64,000 nt of DNA from JAXLWB01 sp046328715 (GCA_046328715.1 JAXLWB010000021.1:62001-126000); one strand, 5' to 3'; positions 46,601 to 55,029 are shown, numbered from the stretch's first letter. Made by a program: numbers and translations. The notes: generated by a model not told the origin, from the sequence alone.

Positions 46601-47609
46601 CAGCGTTAGCCCTGGCAATAATCCGGGGGCTTTTGCGGTCGGGGCGATCAAGACAAACGGGCAGATTTACAGTTTGAGCAGCCGCGGGCCGACCAACTGT
46701 GGCGGCACCAGCCGCGTCTTTCCCGACTTGGTGGCACCCGGGGTCGATATTCGCACAAGTGCGCCTTCGGGCTTCTATACGTTGGAGAGTGGCACCTCGC
46801 TGGCAGCACCCCATGTTTCCGGTGCGCTGGCGCTGCTACTGAGCGCCTTTCCCGATCTCAGCCCCAGCCGCCAGGAAGCGGCGCTGCGCAACGGAGCCAT
46901 CGATCTCGGCGACATCGGTCCTGACAACAAATTTGGCCAAGGGCAGCTCAATGTCTTCAATTCCTATCAATGGTTGCGCGACTCCAGCCCCAACCAGCCA
47001 CCCGAGGTGGATGCCGGATCCAACCTGAGTGTGACTTTACCGGTCAGCATCACCCTGCGTGGCAGCGTAAGCGATGATGGGTTGCCGATCTCGAACACGC
47101 TGGCCATCACCTGGAGTATGGTGAGTGGCAATGGTGCGGTCCGCTTTGGTGCCCCACATCACGAGGTGACGACCGCCACCTTCGACGCAGCAGGCACCTA
47201 TCAACTGCGCCTGACCGCCAGTGACGGCGAACTGACCAGCAGCGACGAGCGCACCATTACCCTGCTGCCGCCCAATCACCCGCCAAGTGTCGAGGCAGGG
47301 GCCGATCTAACCTTCACTTTGCTAATTATGGGCAGTGCCTTGCCCTTTACCACCACGCTCAGTGGCGTAATCACAGACGATGGTTTACCCACCCCTGCCA
47401 GCCTGGTCATCACCTGGAGCGTGATCAGCGGAGCCAGCGCGGTACAATTGAGTGCGCTGCACAGTATCACCACCACGGCCAGCTTCAGCGTCACGGGCAG
47501 CTACCTGCTTCGCCTCAGCGCCAGCGACGGTGCACTGACCGCCAGCGACGACCAGCGGATCGTGCTTGTACCGTCCTATCGAATCTATTTCCCCTTAGTC
47601 CAGCGTTAG
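43665..47609 (+). CDS. CopC-CopD-subtilisin fusion protein
   Basis: This 1314-residue envelope protein joins copper transport and proteolysis. Residues 1-125 form a CopC domain: signal peptide, mature N-terminal His28 (AQAHATL) and late DGHYSQGLTAFSVG. Residues about 145-470 hold CopD-like transmembrane helices, with AHLLAASIWMGSILVMALWI. An extracytoplasmic domain (about 475-600) and two more helices follow, the second resembling a signal peptide (LLLLLLLHSVLVPHATLLAQ). Then come an I9-like propeptide and a subtilisin domain from about 805, with catalytic Asp830 (VASVDTGVDL), His871 (SSGHGTW) and Ser1045 (SGTSLAAPHVSG). Two PKD/Ig-like domains and the ending SYRIYFPLVQR close it. The internal signal-like helix suggests a fusion of two ancestral genes; no stop or frameshift separates them here. 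Confidence 0.88.
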   Translation: MIRLRRTWLVALLLFAVLAWGSRTAQAHATLTRSDPADGSLLDSAPGEVNLWFDEPVVAQFSSVRLTNEENQFLGGATVDPNQRESTSLRILLPPLEKGSYLLFWKILSNEDGHYSQGLTAFSVGVAGNVSSANRPVALPISPSIVEALLRWLNLLLLTSAVGALSMLYLVLAPLKQQTTSRAVAQQQQLQRQILRWAVACALGLLLVNMGLLIWQLRLAQEQTASQSSWFEQTQQLLLGTFWGNLWIVRQCVLLFFASGLWFLSRRQQDTVALSWHLLIAGRSIDLLIIQALSSHQIGGTSNWLFMLFNVTAHLLAASIWMGSILVMALWIVPTILRKQKQSAIEGWQPIRWSRFTLLAASSVALLFASGLYSMGKQVASLDALLTTDYGWLLLGKLALVVLAGLCGIGNMLLVHPQAPQFLGRWLTQRIAWKFLARFPLPRLLLIEAIFGVLVLAASSLLSASAPPSDITYAIDPAQIQPTRGQRVGDMLVTLSASPNRLGQNVFDVRLLRPPSGDQPRILSVMLVFTYLGQPDKDETSNQSASVIAQNMEENRYQITGNYLKRPGDWQIDIRIAREGTDGAVVSFPWLVPPSGTIQQVWISKYPWQQLLSVAAAILALVLGTLIVLTRRRVVSAATLRQGRQVAAAILLLLLLLHSVLVPHATLLAQSDVTATAQIAQSVQSLLANADSQQRIPVIVVLRQQADLSSLNERSRASRLQQVVQRLQAQAEHTQSRLRSLLRMRQSEGQVTAFQPLWIINGVALTASASLIRELATLPEVAEIRLDGTVQAPPRPASTAATEPNITLINAPALWNLGIDGTGVVVASVDTGVDLTHPDLQSRWRGGSNSWFDPYHQHATPTDLAGNSSGHGTWTVGVMMGGDAGGSAIGVAPGAQWIAAKIFDDQGKGNFANIHAAYQWLLDPDGNPNSEDAPQVVNNSWDLLIVGCNLEFATDLQVLRAAGILPVFAAGNDGPSPNSSVSPGNNPGAFAVGAIKTNGQIYSLSSRGPTNCGGTSRVFPDLVAPGVDIRTSAPSGFYTLESGTSLAAPHVSGALALLLSAFPDLSPSRQEAALRNGAIDLGDIGPDNKFGQGQLNVFNSYQWLRDSSPNQPPEVDAGSNLSVTLPVSITLRGSVSDDGLPISNTLAITWSMVSGNGAVRFGAPHHEVTTATFDAAGTYQLRLTASDGELTSSDERTITLLPPNHPPSVEAGADLTFTLLIMGSALPFTTTLSGVITDDGLPTPASLVITWSVISGASAVQLSALHSITTTASFSVTGSYLLRLSASDGALTASDDQRIVLVPSYRIYFPLVQR

Positions 47610-48065
47610 CGTACGCCCCTTACTCACGTGCGGGGTTCTGACATCTGTTCAAAGCCGTCAACGTCAGCGTACGCCCCCTTACTTCCGTGCGGGGTTCTGA
47701 CATCTGTTCAGAGCCGTCAGCGTTAGCGTACGCCCCTTACTTACGTGCGGGTTCTGCGCCTAGGGTCAGAGCCGTCAGCGTTAGCGTACGTTGCCCCTTA
47801 CTGACGTGCGGGGTTCTGCGCGTAGGGTCAGAGCCGTTAGCGTACGTTGCCCCTTACTCACGTGCGGGGTTCTGCATCTGGGGTCAGAGCCGTCAGCGTT
47901 AGCGTACGCCCCCTTACTGACGTGCGGGGTTCTGCGCTTGGGGTCAGAGCCGTTAGCGTTAGCGTACGTTGCCCCTTACTCACGTGCGGGGTTCTGACAT
48001 CTGTTCAGAGCCGTCAGCGTCAGCGTACGCCCCTTACTCACGTGCGGGGTTCTGTGCGTAGGGTC
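47608..48065. repeat. 58-bp minisatellite, eight copies
   Basis: Eight copies of a unit of about 56-62 bp (GTTAGCGTACGCCCCTTACT, then CACGTGCGGGGTTCTG, a variable 8-10 bp part, and CAGAGCCGTCAGC). The units carry the palindrome GCGTACGC and are 85-95 percent alike, differing mainly in the spacer after TTCTG. The same unit appears once at 56881-56930 and as a diverged copy near 61463-61505. Confidence 0.85.
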
Positions 48066-48083
48066 TGGCGGGCGCTTTCACAC
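47610..48083. other. convergent intergenic region filled by minisatellite
   Basis: The whole gap between the CopC-D-subtilisin stop and the end of the kinase gene (minus strand) is occupied by the tandem repeat described separately. No gene is present. Confidence 0.7.
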
Positions 48084-49139
48084 TCACATCATCATCATCA
48101 ACTGGGTGATCATAAAGGCGACCAGGCTGACGCCACCGGCAGCGCAGGCGAGCGGAATCCAATTACGCCTGGGCATGGGTCGAGGGGGCGGCGGCAAGGG
48201 CAAGGGTTTCTGCGCCGGTGCTTTGACGCTCGGCTGCGGGCGAATCGCCTTGACCGACAGGCGCTGGGCAACATCGGCTTGATGTTCATTGGTGAGTTGC
48301 AGGCAGTAGAGCGTATCCAACAATTCGGCGGCGCTCTGGTAGCGATGGTCGGGGTCTTTGGCTAGCGCTTTGAGCAGCATCTTCTCAACGGCGAGCGGCA
48401 GCGCCGGATTGAGCGAACGGGGCGAAGGCAACTCTTCGTTGGCCTGTTTCATCAACATGCTGTAGGGCGTGTTGGCCGTATAGGGTGGTTTGCCAGTGAG
48501 CAACTCGTAGAGCACCACCCCCAGGCTGTAGATATCCGAACGTCCGTCGCATTTTTCGCCGCGCACCGCTTCGGGACTCATATAAGTTGGAGTGCCGATC
48601 ATGGTGCCAGTCATGGTGAGGTGAGCGCTCTCCTCGTCACAGAGGTGAGCCAGCCCAAAGTCGGTCAGCACGGCGTGGCTGTGGCTGGCGTCGGCAAAGA
48701 GGATGTTGCCCGGCTTAATGTCCCGGTGGATCACCCCTTGCTGATGGGCGTAGGTGAGGGCCGAGGCCAATTGTGCGCCCAGTTGGAGCGCCTTGACCAC
48801 GGGCAGCCGCTCGCCGCTCTTCAGGCAGTCGGCCAGGGTGCCGCCCTGAATGTAATCCATCACCATGTAGTGCAGGTCGCCCTCGCTGTCAAAGTCGAAA
48901 ATGCGCACAATGTGCGGATGCTGCAAGCCGCCGATCGCCCGGGCCTCACGCCGGAAGCGCGCCACGAACGAATCAGTGCTGGCCAGATGGCAATGGAGCA
49001 GCTTGACCACCACCGAACGTTCCACCCCAGTCTGATGAGCCCGGTAAACTTCGGCCATGCCCCCCTGGGCCAGGCGTTCTACGATCTCGTACTTCCCAAA
49101 CTTGCGGCCAATCAACGTGGTTAATGTTAATGTAGACAT
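48084..49139 (-). CDS. membrane-anchored Ser/Thr protein kinase (PknB-like)
   Basis: The kinase domain at about 14-275 has the Gly loop RLAQGGMAEVYRAHQTG, catalytic Lys in VVVKLLHC, catalytic loop HRDIKPGNILF, DFGLAHL and the activation/substrate segment GTPTYMSPEAVRGE. A Pro-rich linker leads to one C-terminal transmembrane helix (WIPLACAAGGVSLVAFMITQL), so the kinase is cytoplasmic and lacks an external sensor. The length of 351 residues is short for PknB because PASTA domains are absent. The start ATG at 49139 has a weak ribosome binding site. Its target is unknown. Confidence 0.93.
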   Translation of the reverse strand: MSTLTLTTLIGRKFGKYEIVERLAQGGMAEVYRAHQTGVERSVVVKLLHCHLASTDSFVARFRREARAIGGLQHPHIVRIFDFDSEGDLHYMVMDYIQGGTLADCLKSGERLPVVKALQLGAQLASALTYAHQQGVIHRDIKPGNILFADASHSHAVLTDFGLAHLCDEESAHLTMTGTMIGTPTYMSPEAVRGEKCDGRSDIYSLGVVLYELLTGKPPYTANTPYSMLMKQANEELPSPRSLNPALPLAVEKMLLKALAKDPDHRYQSAAELLDTLYCLQLTNEHQADVAQRLSVKAIRPQPSVKAPAQKPLPLPPPPRPMPRRNWIPLACAAGGVSLVAFMITQLMMMM

Positions 49140-49154
49140 AAGATTTTTTCCTTA

Positions 49155-49280
49155 AAAGGGGCAGAGTTGCAGAGTGGCAAAGGGCAAAGTGGCAAAGTAA
49201 TTCACACCCTTCAACTTTTCAACTTTTCAACTCTGCAACTCTTCAACTTTGCCCCTTTGCAACTTTTCAACTTTGTAACG
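49155..49280. repeat. word-repeat palindrome upstream of the kinase
   Basis: Tandem GGCAAAGT/GCAGAGT words on one side and inverted CAACTTTTCAACTCTGCAAC/CTTTGCCCC words on the other form a long imperfect hairpin. It sits between the kinase start and the end of the redox gene, both on the minus strand, and shares words with 33430-33512. Confidence 0.6.
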
Positions 49281-52200
49281 ATTCCCAATTGCCCATGCGC
49301 AACAGTTCCAATTCATTCTCGATATTGACCTGTGCTTTGATCGCCTCGATCACGCCGGGTGCGTCTTGTTGCGAATCGAGCAGGATCGCACCGACGATCT
49401 TGCCCTCAGCAATGACCAACTTGCGGTAACGGTGCGCAGCATGATCTTCGAGGACGATCTCCTCTTCGCAGTTGTCCTGCGCTTTGATGCGCCCAACCGA
49501 GGTGACATCAATGCCAGCCACCTTGAGCATCGTGACCGGAGCGCTTTCCTGATAGTCAGTCAGCGCCGTGTCGGGAGCGGCGACAGCGCTGGCCGCTGCC
49601 ACCTCAGCCTGGCTGACCGCCACCGGCCAAAGCCCATAGACCTTCTCGTCATATTCAGCCACATCTCCGGCAGCAAGGATGTGCGGATCGCTGGTGCGCA
49701 TCTGTGCATCGACCAGCACCGCCCGCTTGACCGCCAATCCAGCACTGCTCGCCAACTCAATATCAGGTGCAATGCCTGCTGCCACCAGCAGTAAGTCGCA
49801 TGCTAACAGATCGCCCTGTTTTAACTGAACCTGCGCCATCCGTCCTCGATGCTCCGGCCCATTTAGTACTTTGCTGACTTCGGCCTGCATCAGGACGTGG
49901 ATGCCCATTCGCTCCAGATAGGCACGCAGAAATTCGCCGCTGCGCGCATCCAATTGGCGAGTGAGCAACGCAGTCGAGCGCTCCAACACGGTGACCTCCA
50001 GCCCCAACTTGTGCAGGGCATAGGCTGCCTCTAGGCCGAGCAGACCGCCACCGGCAATCACTGCCTTTTTACAGCGCTGCTCCTGTACGTAGGCGCGAAT
50101 CGCCATCGCATCATCGGCACTGCGCAGGACAAAGCTACCTGCCATGCCGTAGCCTTCAATCGTAGGGACAAAACTTTGGCTGCCCGTGGTGAGAATTAAC
50201 CGATCATAGGGCAGCGTCTCCCCGGTGCCCAGGCTGACCAGTTGGTTGGCCCGGTCGATCTGGGTGACATGAGTGTTGAGCCAGCAGGTGATGTTGAAAT
50301 CGTCGTACCACTGGTCGGGCAACAGATAGAGCCCTTGCATGGCCGAGCGCCCATAGATCAACCGGGTGATGCCCATACGGTTGTAGAGGTGATGGCGCTC
50401 GCGGCCGATCAGATGGATCTCGCAATGAGGATGGCGGCGGCGAATGTGGTCGGCAGCGGTGACCCCAGCGATGCCATTGCCCACGATCACCACCCGCTGC
50501 ACCGACTTGTCGTAGCGGAAGCCAGCGACGATGCTCGACTGATAGATGTCAGGCTTGGCCGGGGTCAGACCGATCTTGACGTTGCCGCGCACGCGTGCCA
50601 TACAGGCCATCCGCGTGTTGGGGGGCAAGGCCAATCGTTCCAGCGTCTTGCGCTCATCGCTGCCGACTTTGGAAAGACATTCCATCCCTTCGTGGACACA
50701 GATGGGGTCAGCCCCGCACAAGCCCATGCGGCAGCCAGACTCGATCGGCAGGTTGTTGCTTTCGATGATCTCAAGCAGCGTGCGGTTGGTCTCGACCGTG
50801 AGGCGTGTACCTTCGGGCATGATTGTCACTTCGGGTTGGCTGGGGGCAGCGGGAGCAGCGGCCTCTTTGCCATTGCCCTGCACTGTTGGCGTAGTACGAA
50901 ATTCGCTGTGAAAGGTCTGCGGTGCCAGCGTCAACTCGATGTAGGTACGTTCCTTGGCGTAGGTACGGTAGATCCAGAAGAGCGTCAAGCCAAAGACCAG
51001 GGTCCGGAAGGGCCACACGAACCAATCCGGGGCGGGCGATTCGATCAACGATCCGAGGTTGACCGAATTGAACCAGTAATAAGCATTCAACGCCGCTGCG
51101 CCATAGAGCACGGTGAGCTTGCTGCCCCCCAGATTGAGCAGTTCACCCAACACATAGAAGCTCACTAGGCTGACGGCAGCCGCCACCACAAAGCCCGCCA
51201 CCATCTGCCAGACGGTAATGGCCGGGGGGCTGGGCAGCAGATAGAAGGCAAGTACAAAGCCCGGGAAGAGCGCCACAAAGGCCTTGCGAAAGCCAGCAAA
51301 TTGGCGATCCTCATCGTAGAGGTCGGCCAGGTAGGCGTTGGTCGGGTTAAGATCGTAACAGTTTTTGGTGCAGCCCAGACAGGGGTCACAGTGGGCATGG
51401 GTGAGGGTGACAAAGGGTGTCTGCCCATAGATACGTTGCACAGGCAAGAGCGGGCAGATGCTGCTGCACCAGCCACTTTTGCCCTTGAAGAGGTTGCCCA
51501 TCGTAAAGGCTGCACTCAACGAACAGAGAATGAGCACAGCCAGGGCCGGGCCATTCTGGTTGAAGATCACCTTGCGGCTAGCGACCAGCACCAGGAAGAG
51601 TGAAATTGAGAGTAGGTAGCCGTAGCGTTGCATCCACTTGGGCGTCGTCCAACTCTGGCTAAAGTTGAAGAGACGCGGTGTCTGGTTGAGCGCCGCCATC
51701 GGGCAGATGTTGCGCCAAAGTGCCGGTGCCAGGAAGAAGAGCAGTGGCAAACAGGGAATGATTAGCCGCCAGAAGACGAAGAGCCCGGTCTGCGGACGGA
51801 TAAAAAGCACAATGGCGATTCCAATCGCGCTGCCCACACTCCCCATCCGCAGCGCATACCAGAGCGGAAGCGGAATGCGCCAGCTTCCCGCTTGCCAGAA
51901 AGGCAGACGCACGGGGTGCTTGAAGCGCAATATACGGTTGTTGCGGCGCAAGAGCGTCGGGCTTGCCACCACCCCAACCATCATGCCCAATGCCAGCAGC
52001 GCCCACAAGGGATGATCGCTGGCCCGGTTCGCCAGCAGCGAGACGACAACGAGTGAACTCTGTTGTACGCTGCTGGGTACCTTGGCGATCTGGACCAGGG
52101 CAACATTTGCTCCGCTTGCTGTCGCATTGGCTGCGGATGCATCACCGTCGCCAGCACCCGGCTGTGCAACGTGATAATGCAGCACACTTTCGGCCAGCGC

Positions 52201-53106
52201 CGGTTGCAGATGATCCTTGCCCGCAAAGAGCAGTTTGAGTGCGTGGTCGCCGTCGGTCAATGCACGGGCTACACGGAAATGCACCCACCCCTGCTGGTCC
52301 GTCTCGCCCTGCTGCACGGGGTCGCCGTCGATAAAGAGGAGCACTTCCTGCTGGGCCAACGGCTGTTGCTGCTGACTCAGTAGCTGAGCCGTAAACTCAG
52401 CAGTTGTTCCAGGCAAGGCAGTGACGCGATCCGTGACCGATAAGACTGTGCCCTGTTGAAGTTGGGCTGTCACTGGCGTTAGCGTAGGCTCTGCGGTTGC
52501 GGTGGCTGCTGGAGTTGCAGTAGCCGCTTGAGTAGCCGTGGCCAATGCCGTTGCAGTGGCAGGTGCAGTCGGCGGAAGGGCTTTGACCTCCTTCTCCCCA
52601 ACGATCCAGGGTTGAGTTTTGCTGTTGTTCAAAAGCATGGTGAACAATGATTGCAATCCTCCCAGCGTTGCCCCGTCACTGACGGCAAGGGTTGTCACGG
52701 CTGTTGGCTGTGGGGTGTGGGTCGCTGGCAACACAGTTACAGTTGCGGTAGCTCTGCCAGCACTGCGGCGCGCTCTCCTGGAAGGTCTTGTCGTGGCATT
52801 GGGAACCAACATAACGTTGCCCGCTGCGTCCTGCATCCGAAAGACCGAAGATGCGTCGTCGATGTCTTCGGCGTTCGGTGTAGCCGTGGCCTCTCCCTGT
52901 TGGAGGGGCCGCGGGTCGATCTGCGCTGGTTTGCTAGCAGCCGCCTGAAGTTGTGCGGCTACAGTACTGTAGTAACCAAGGTAAAGAACAGTTGCCGCAA
53001 GGCAGAGCTGTTTGAGCCATACGTGTTGTTTTTTCATTGTATTTTGTGGGCTGGCAATGGTTCGTGCGCGTTGGCCATGAAGTGGATCTAATTTCTGAAT
53101 TCGCAT
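49267..53106 (-). CDS. giant membrane redox protein: Fe-S polyferredoxin, 2Fe-2S ferredoxin and FAD/NAD oxidoreductase in one chain
   Basis: The predicted 1279 residues start at ATG 53106, which has AGGAG upstream on this strand; a longer TTG start at 53163 is possible. After a signal-like helix (LCLAATVLYLGYYSTVAAQ) come Ala/Thr-rich linkers and an Ig-like domain. Several transmembrane helices (about 350-530) lead to NosR/NapH-like Fe-S motifs: GWCSSICPLLP and CDPCLGCTKNCYDLNP (about 572). Further helices follow. A ferredoxin-like domain near 790 (SGCRMGLCGADPIC, later RMACMARVRG) is followed by an NADH-rubredoxin/NirB-like FAD oxidoreductase from about 870 (VVIVGNGIAGVTAADHI, AVIAGGGLLGLEAAYALH, ILAAGDVAE). 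It could pass electrons from NAD(P)H through FAD and 2Fe-2S to Fe-S centres in the membrane. Confidence 0.85.
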   Translation of the reverse strand: MRIQKLDPLHGQRARTIASPQNTMKKQHVWLKQLCLAATVLYLGYYSTVAAQLQAAASKPAQIDPRPLQQGEATATPNAEDIDDASSVFRMQDAAGNVMLVPNATTRPSRRARRSAGRATATVTVLPATHTPQPTAVTTLAVSDGATLGGLQSLFTMLLNNSKTQPWIVGEKEVKALPPTAPATATALATATQAATATPAATATAEPTLTPVTAQLQQGTVLSVTDRVTALPGTTAEFTAQLLSQQQQPLAQQEVLLFIDGDPVQQGETDQQGWVHFRVARALTDGDHALKLLFAGKDHLQPALAESVLHYHVAQPGAGDGDASAANATASGANVALVQIAKVPSSVQQSSLVVVSLLANRASDHPLWALLALGMMVGVVASPTLLRRNNRILRFKHPVRLPFWQAGSWRIPLPLWYALRMGSVGSAIGIAIVLFIRPQTGLFVFWRLIIPCLPLLFFLAPALWRNICPMAALNQTPRLFNFSQSWTTPKWMQRYGYLLSISLFLVLVASRKVIFNQNGPALAVLILCSLSAAFTMGNLFKGKSGWCSSICPLLPVQRIYGQTPFVTLTHAHCDPCLGCTKNCYDLNPTNAYLADLYDEDRQFAGFRKAFVALFPGFVLAFYLLPSPPAITVWQMVAGFVVAAAVSLVSFYVLGELLNLGGSKLTVLYGAAALNAYYWFNSVNLGSLIESPAPDWFVWPFRTLVFGLTLFWIYRTYAKERTYIELTLAPQTFHSEFRTTPTVQGNGKEAAAPAAPSQPEVTIMPEGTRLTVETNRTLLEIIESNNLPIESGCRMGLCGADPICVHEGMECLSKVGSDERKTLERLALPPNTRMACMARVRGNVKIGLTPAKPDIYQSSIVAGFRYDKSVQRVVIVGNGIAGVTAADHIRRRHPHCEIHLIGRERHHLYNRMGITRLIYGRSAMQGLYLLPDQWYDDFNITCWLNTHVTQIDRANQLVSLGTGETLPYDRLILTTGSQSFVPTIEGYGMAGSFVLRSADDAMAIRAYVQEQRCKKAVIAGGGLLGLEAAYALHKLGLEVTVLERSTALLTRQLDARSGEFLRAYLERMGIHVLMQAEVSKVLNGPEHRGRMAQVQLKQGDLLACDLLLVAAGIAPDIELASSAGLAVKRAVLVDAQMRTSDPHILAAGDVAEYDEKVYGLWPVAVSQAEVAAASAVAAPDTALTDYQESAPVTMLKVAGIDVTSVGRIKAQDNCEEEIVLEDHAAHRYRKLVIAEGKIVGAILLDSQQDAPGVIEAIKAQVNIENELELLRMGNWESLQS

Positions 53107-54006
53107 CGTAGTACTCGCTCCTATCTTACTTGCCTTGGGTGCTGCATGGATCCGCTTCGGCAACGGTAGAATCTAGTGGCTCCATTTATCCTCATCTTCG
53201 TAACTCAACTGACGTATCTGTTTGGTTGACTGACGACTTGAACGCAAAATAGTGCGCAATTAGCCATTCTTTCACTTACACAAGCGTCATAGATCGTACA
53301 AGTTGGGAATTGTGAGCCGTAAGTTCTACAAGTTCAGCAATGCATACGGATGCATTACTAGAGAGGAGTAAACTGCGAAGAAAAATACCTAAAGGCACGT
53401 AAGGGGAGAAAAAAACTTGTACTTTTGTTGTACGTAAACTCCTACGATTGGTCTACGGGACTCACCCTCGTCGGTACTCATTCTCCTAGACGAAGTGGGA
53501 GGGGAGATCTAGTTCTGGGGTCGGGTGTATGGGAGAGAGGGCCAGGGGCGAGGTTACAACCACCCTCACCCTCCCGCGCCCGGACGAAGTAAATGTAGGA
53601 TCTAGATCTGGACTTGTGCGTCTAGGAGAGGAAGTGAGAGTGCCAGTCGTAGGTGCGTGCTTTTAGCCGCACAGCATCAAGCTAAGCAATTTTATCGTAG
53701 AGGCGGTTCACAGCCGCCGCTCTGTCGGTCGATCCCAAACCAGCGGTTGCGAACCGCGCCACAAGGAGGGCATCGGCAAGCGAATGCCCCTACGCAGCGT
53801 AATTATGCAATCTCTATTTGTTTTGTCTATAAGCTGCCATTCTTCGCTTGGAACGCCTTACCTGGATGCCGATGGTGCTTCCAGTCGCACAAAAGTCGGC
53901 AACCCTACCGTGCATGAAATTCACAAATGTCGGTTCCGCTCACGACCCGCAGCTAGAAGCAGCGGCTACGGTTCAATGCGTGGAATAGAAAAACGAAGAA
54001 CGCCGG
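53107..54006. other. intergenic region with dispersed repeats
   Basis: No convincing gene is seen. It includes AGGTGCGTGCTTTTAGCCGCA (53651-53671, identical to 20431-20451), the GGCGGTT/AACCGC palindrome cluster 53698-53794, and a 28-nt sequence at 53806-53833 shared with 15784-15811. Confidence 0.55.
53698..53794. repeat. cluster of dispersed palindromes (GTAGAGGCGGTT type)
   Basis: It contains GTAGAGGCGGTTCACAGCCGCC, GCGGTTGCGAACCGC and GAGGGCATCGGCAAGCGAATGCCCCTAC. The first two belong to the same family as 58493-58560. These are typical short intergenic palindromes; no function is known. Confidence 0.55.
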
Positions 54007-54678
54007 TTATTGAACGTAGCGTTCTTCGTGGGAGGATTCGGCCAGGAAACGTTGCAGCGAGACACCGGGGCCGACGACGGCACTGGCGGCGGCCAATTCG
54101 GGTTGCGTCAGCGAATGCCAGGAACCCATCCCCGTGCGATCATCAAATTCGGCTAGATCGCCGATGGCAAAGATAAAGGGATCACTCGTGCGCATCCAAT
54201 GGTCGATCAGGATGCCGCGCCTGGCACGCAACCCACACGACTTGGCCAGCGCCAGCGTCGATTCTGTACCACTTTGGCCGTTGGTCGAGAGGATCAAGCG
54301 GTCGTAGGTCAGAGTTGTGCCGTCGGCCAGGCGCGCCCGACGCATATGGGATTCGATGGCGGTGGAGGCGATGTTCATCCAGCGGATCGGGTTTTTGGGC
54401 TGAGTTGGAACAGGACTCATCGGCGCAGGAGTGAGCAGGGGCCAGCCGTGAACCCGCTCCTCGGTTGCTCTCCGGTGAAGTCCATTGTTTTGCAGTTGCG
54501 CAGTGGGGCTTGCTTCCCCCACCACATAGATCTCACAATGAGGATGAAATTGGCGTACCGCTTTGGCGGCACTCCAACCCACATGATCGGCCCCGACAAT
54601 CAAGACTCGTTTGATAGCGGGGTCACAGCGATAGCCACGGTCAGTACGCAGTTGAGGGTAAACAAAATGTGAACGCAT
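54007..54678 (-). pseudogene. truncated paralog of the upstream FAD oxidoreductase domain
   Basis: From ATG 54678 the 223 residues begin with a Rossmann-like fold (KRVLIVGADHVGWSAAKAVRQFHPHCEIYVVGE) clearly related to the giant redox protein (VVIVGNGIAGVTAADHIRRRHPHCEIHLIGRE). The central glycine of GxGxxG is lost (GADHVG), and the NAD-binding half of about 110 residues is deleted. The C-terminal FAD motif remains (RTSDPFIFAIGDLAEFDDRTG, WHSLTQPELAAASAVVGPG). An upstream in-frame start at 54873 adds only low-similarity sequence. It is probably non-functional, or a remnant with a new role. Confidence 0.7.
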
Positions 54679-55029
54679 AGCTTTTGCCTCGTATTTTCGA
54701 TTGGTTAGCCTACAGAAGCGGGGTAGGCGGGCTCTCCTGCCGGCTCGGCGTTTGTGGTTTGCACCCAAACGGCCCGATCGGCTTTTCAGAGAGTTTCCTC
54801 GATCTCGATTATGATGCCCTTGCAGAAGTAGCAGGTTGCATGTGGCAGGTGGCGAATTTTTCGCCATTGCCATTTAACGTTTCCCATGAAAATCGCCAAG
54901 ACACCCTCAGGGTATCGTACCGTGATTGCAAAATGTAACAGGCTCGCAACATCTGGGATGCCTTGGGTGATGCGACGTGCAGTGCGTGTCACACCGACCA
55001 CGCAAGCCGCCTACTTACTAGAGCATAAA

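Noticed and set aside
47608..48065. CRISPR array
   Set aside because: The variable part of each unit is only 8-10 bp and similar between copies; not spacer-like.
47687..48365. Open frames of 68-172 codons in the 58-bp minisatellite and over the end of the kinase gene
   Set aside because: Repeat-derived sequence (LTCGVL-type) with no start signal; the longest also covers the antisense of the kinase.
53657..54176. Open frames of 86-130 codons near the decayed redox gene
   Set aside because: They cover dispersed palindromes and the antisense of the FAD remnant; no start signal or domain.
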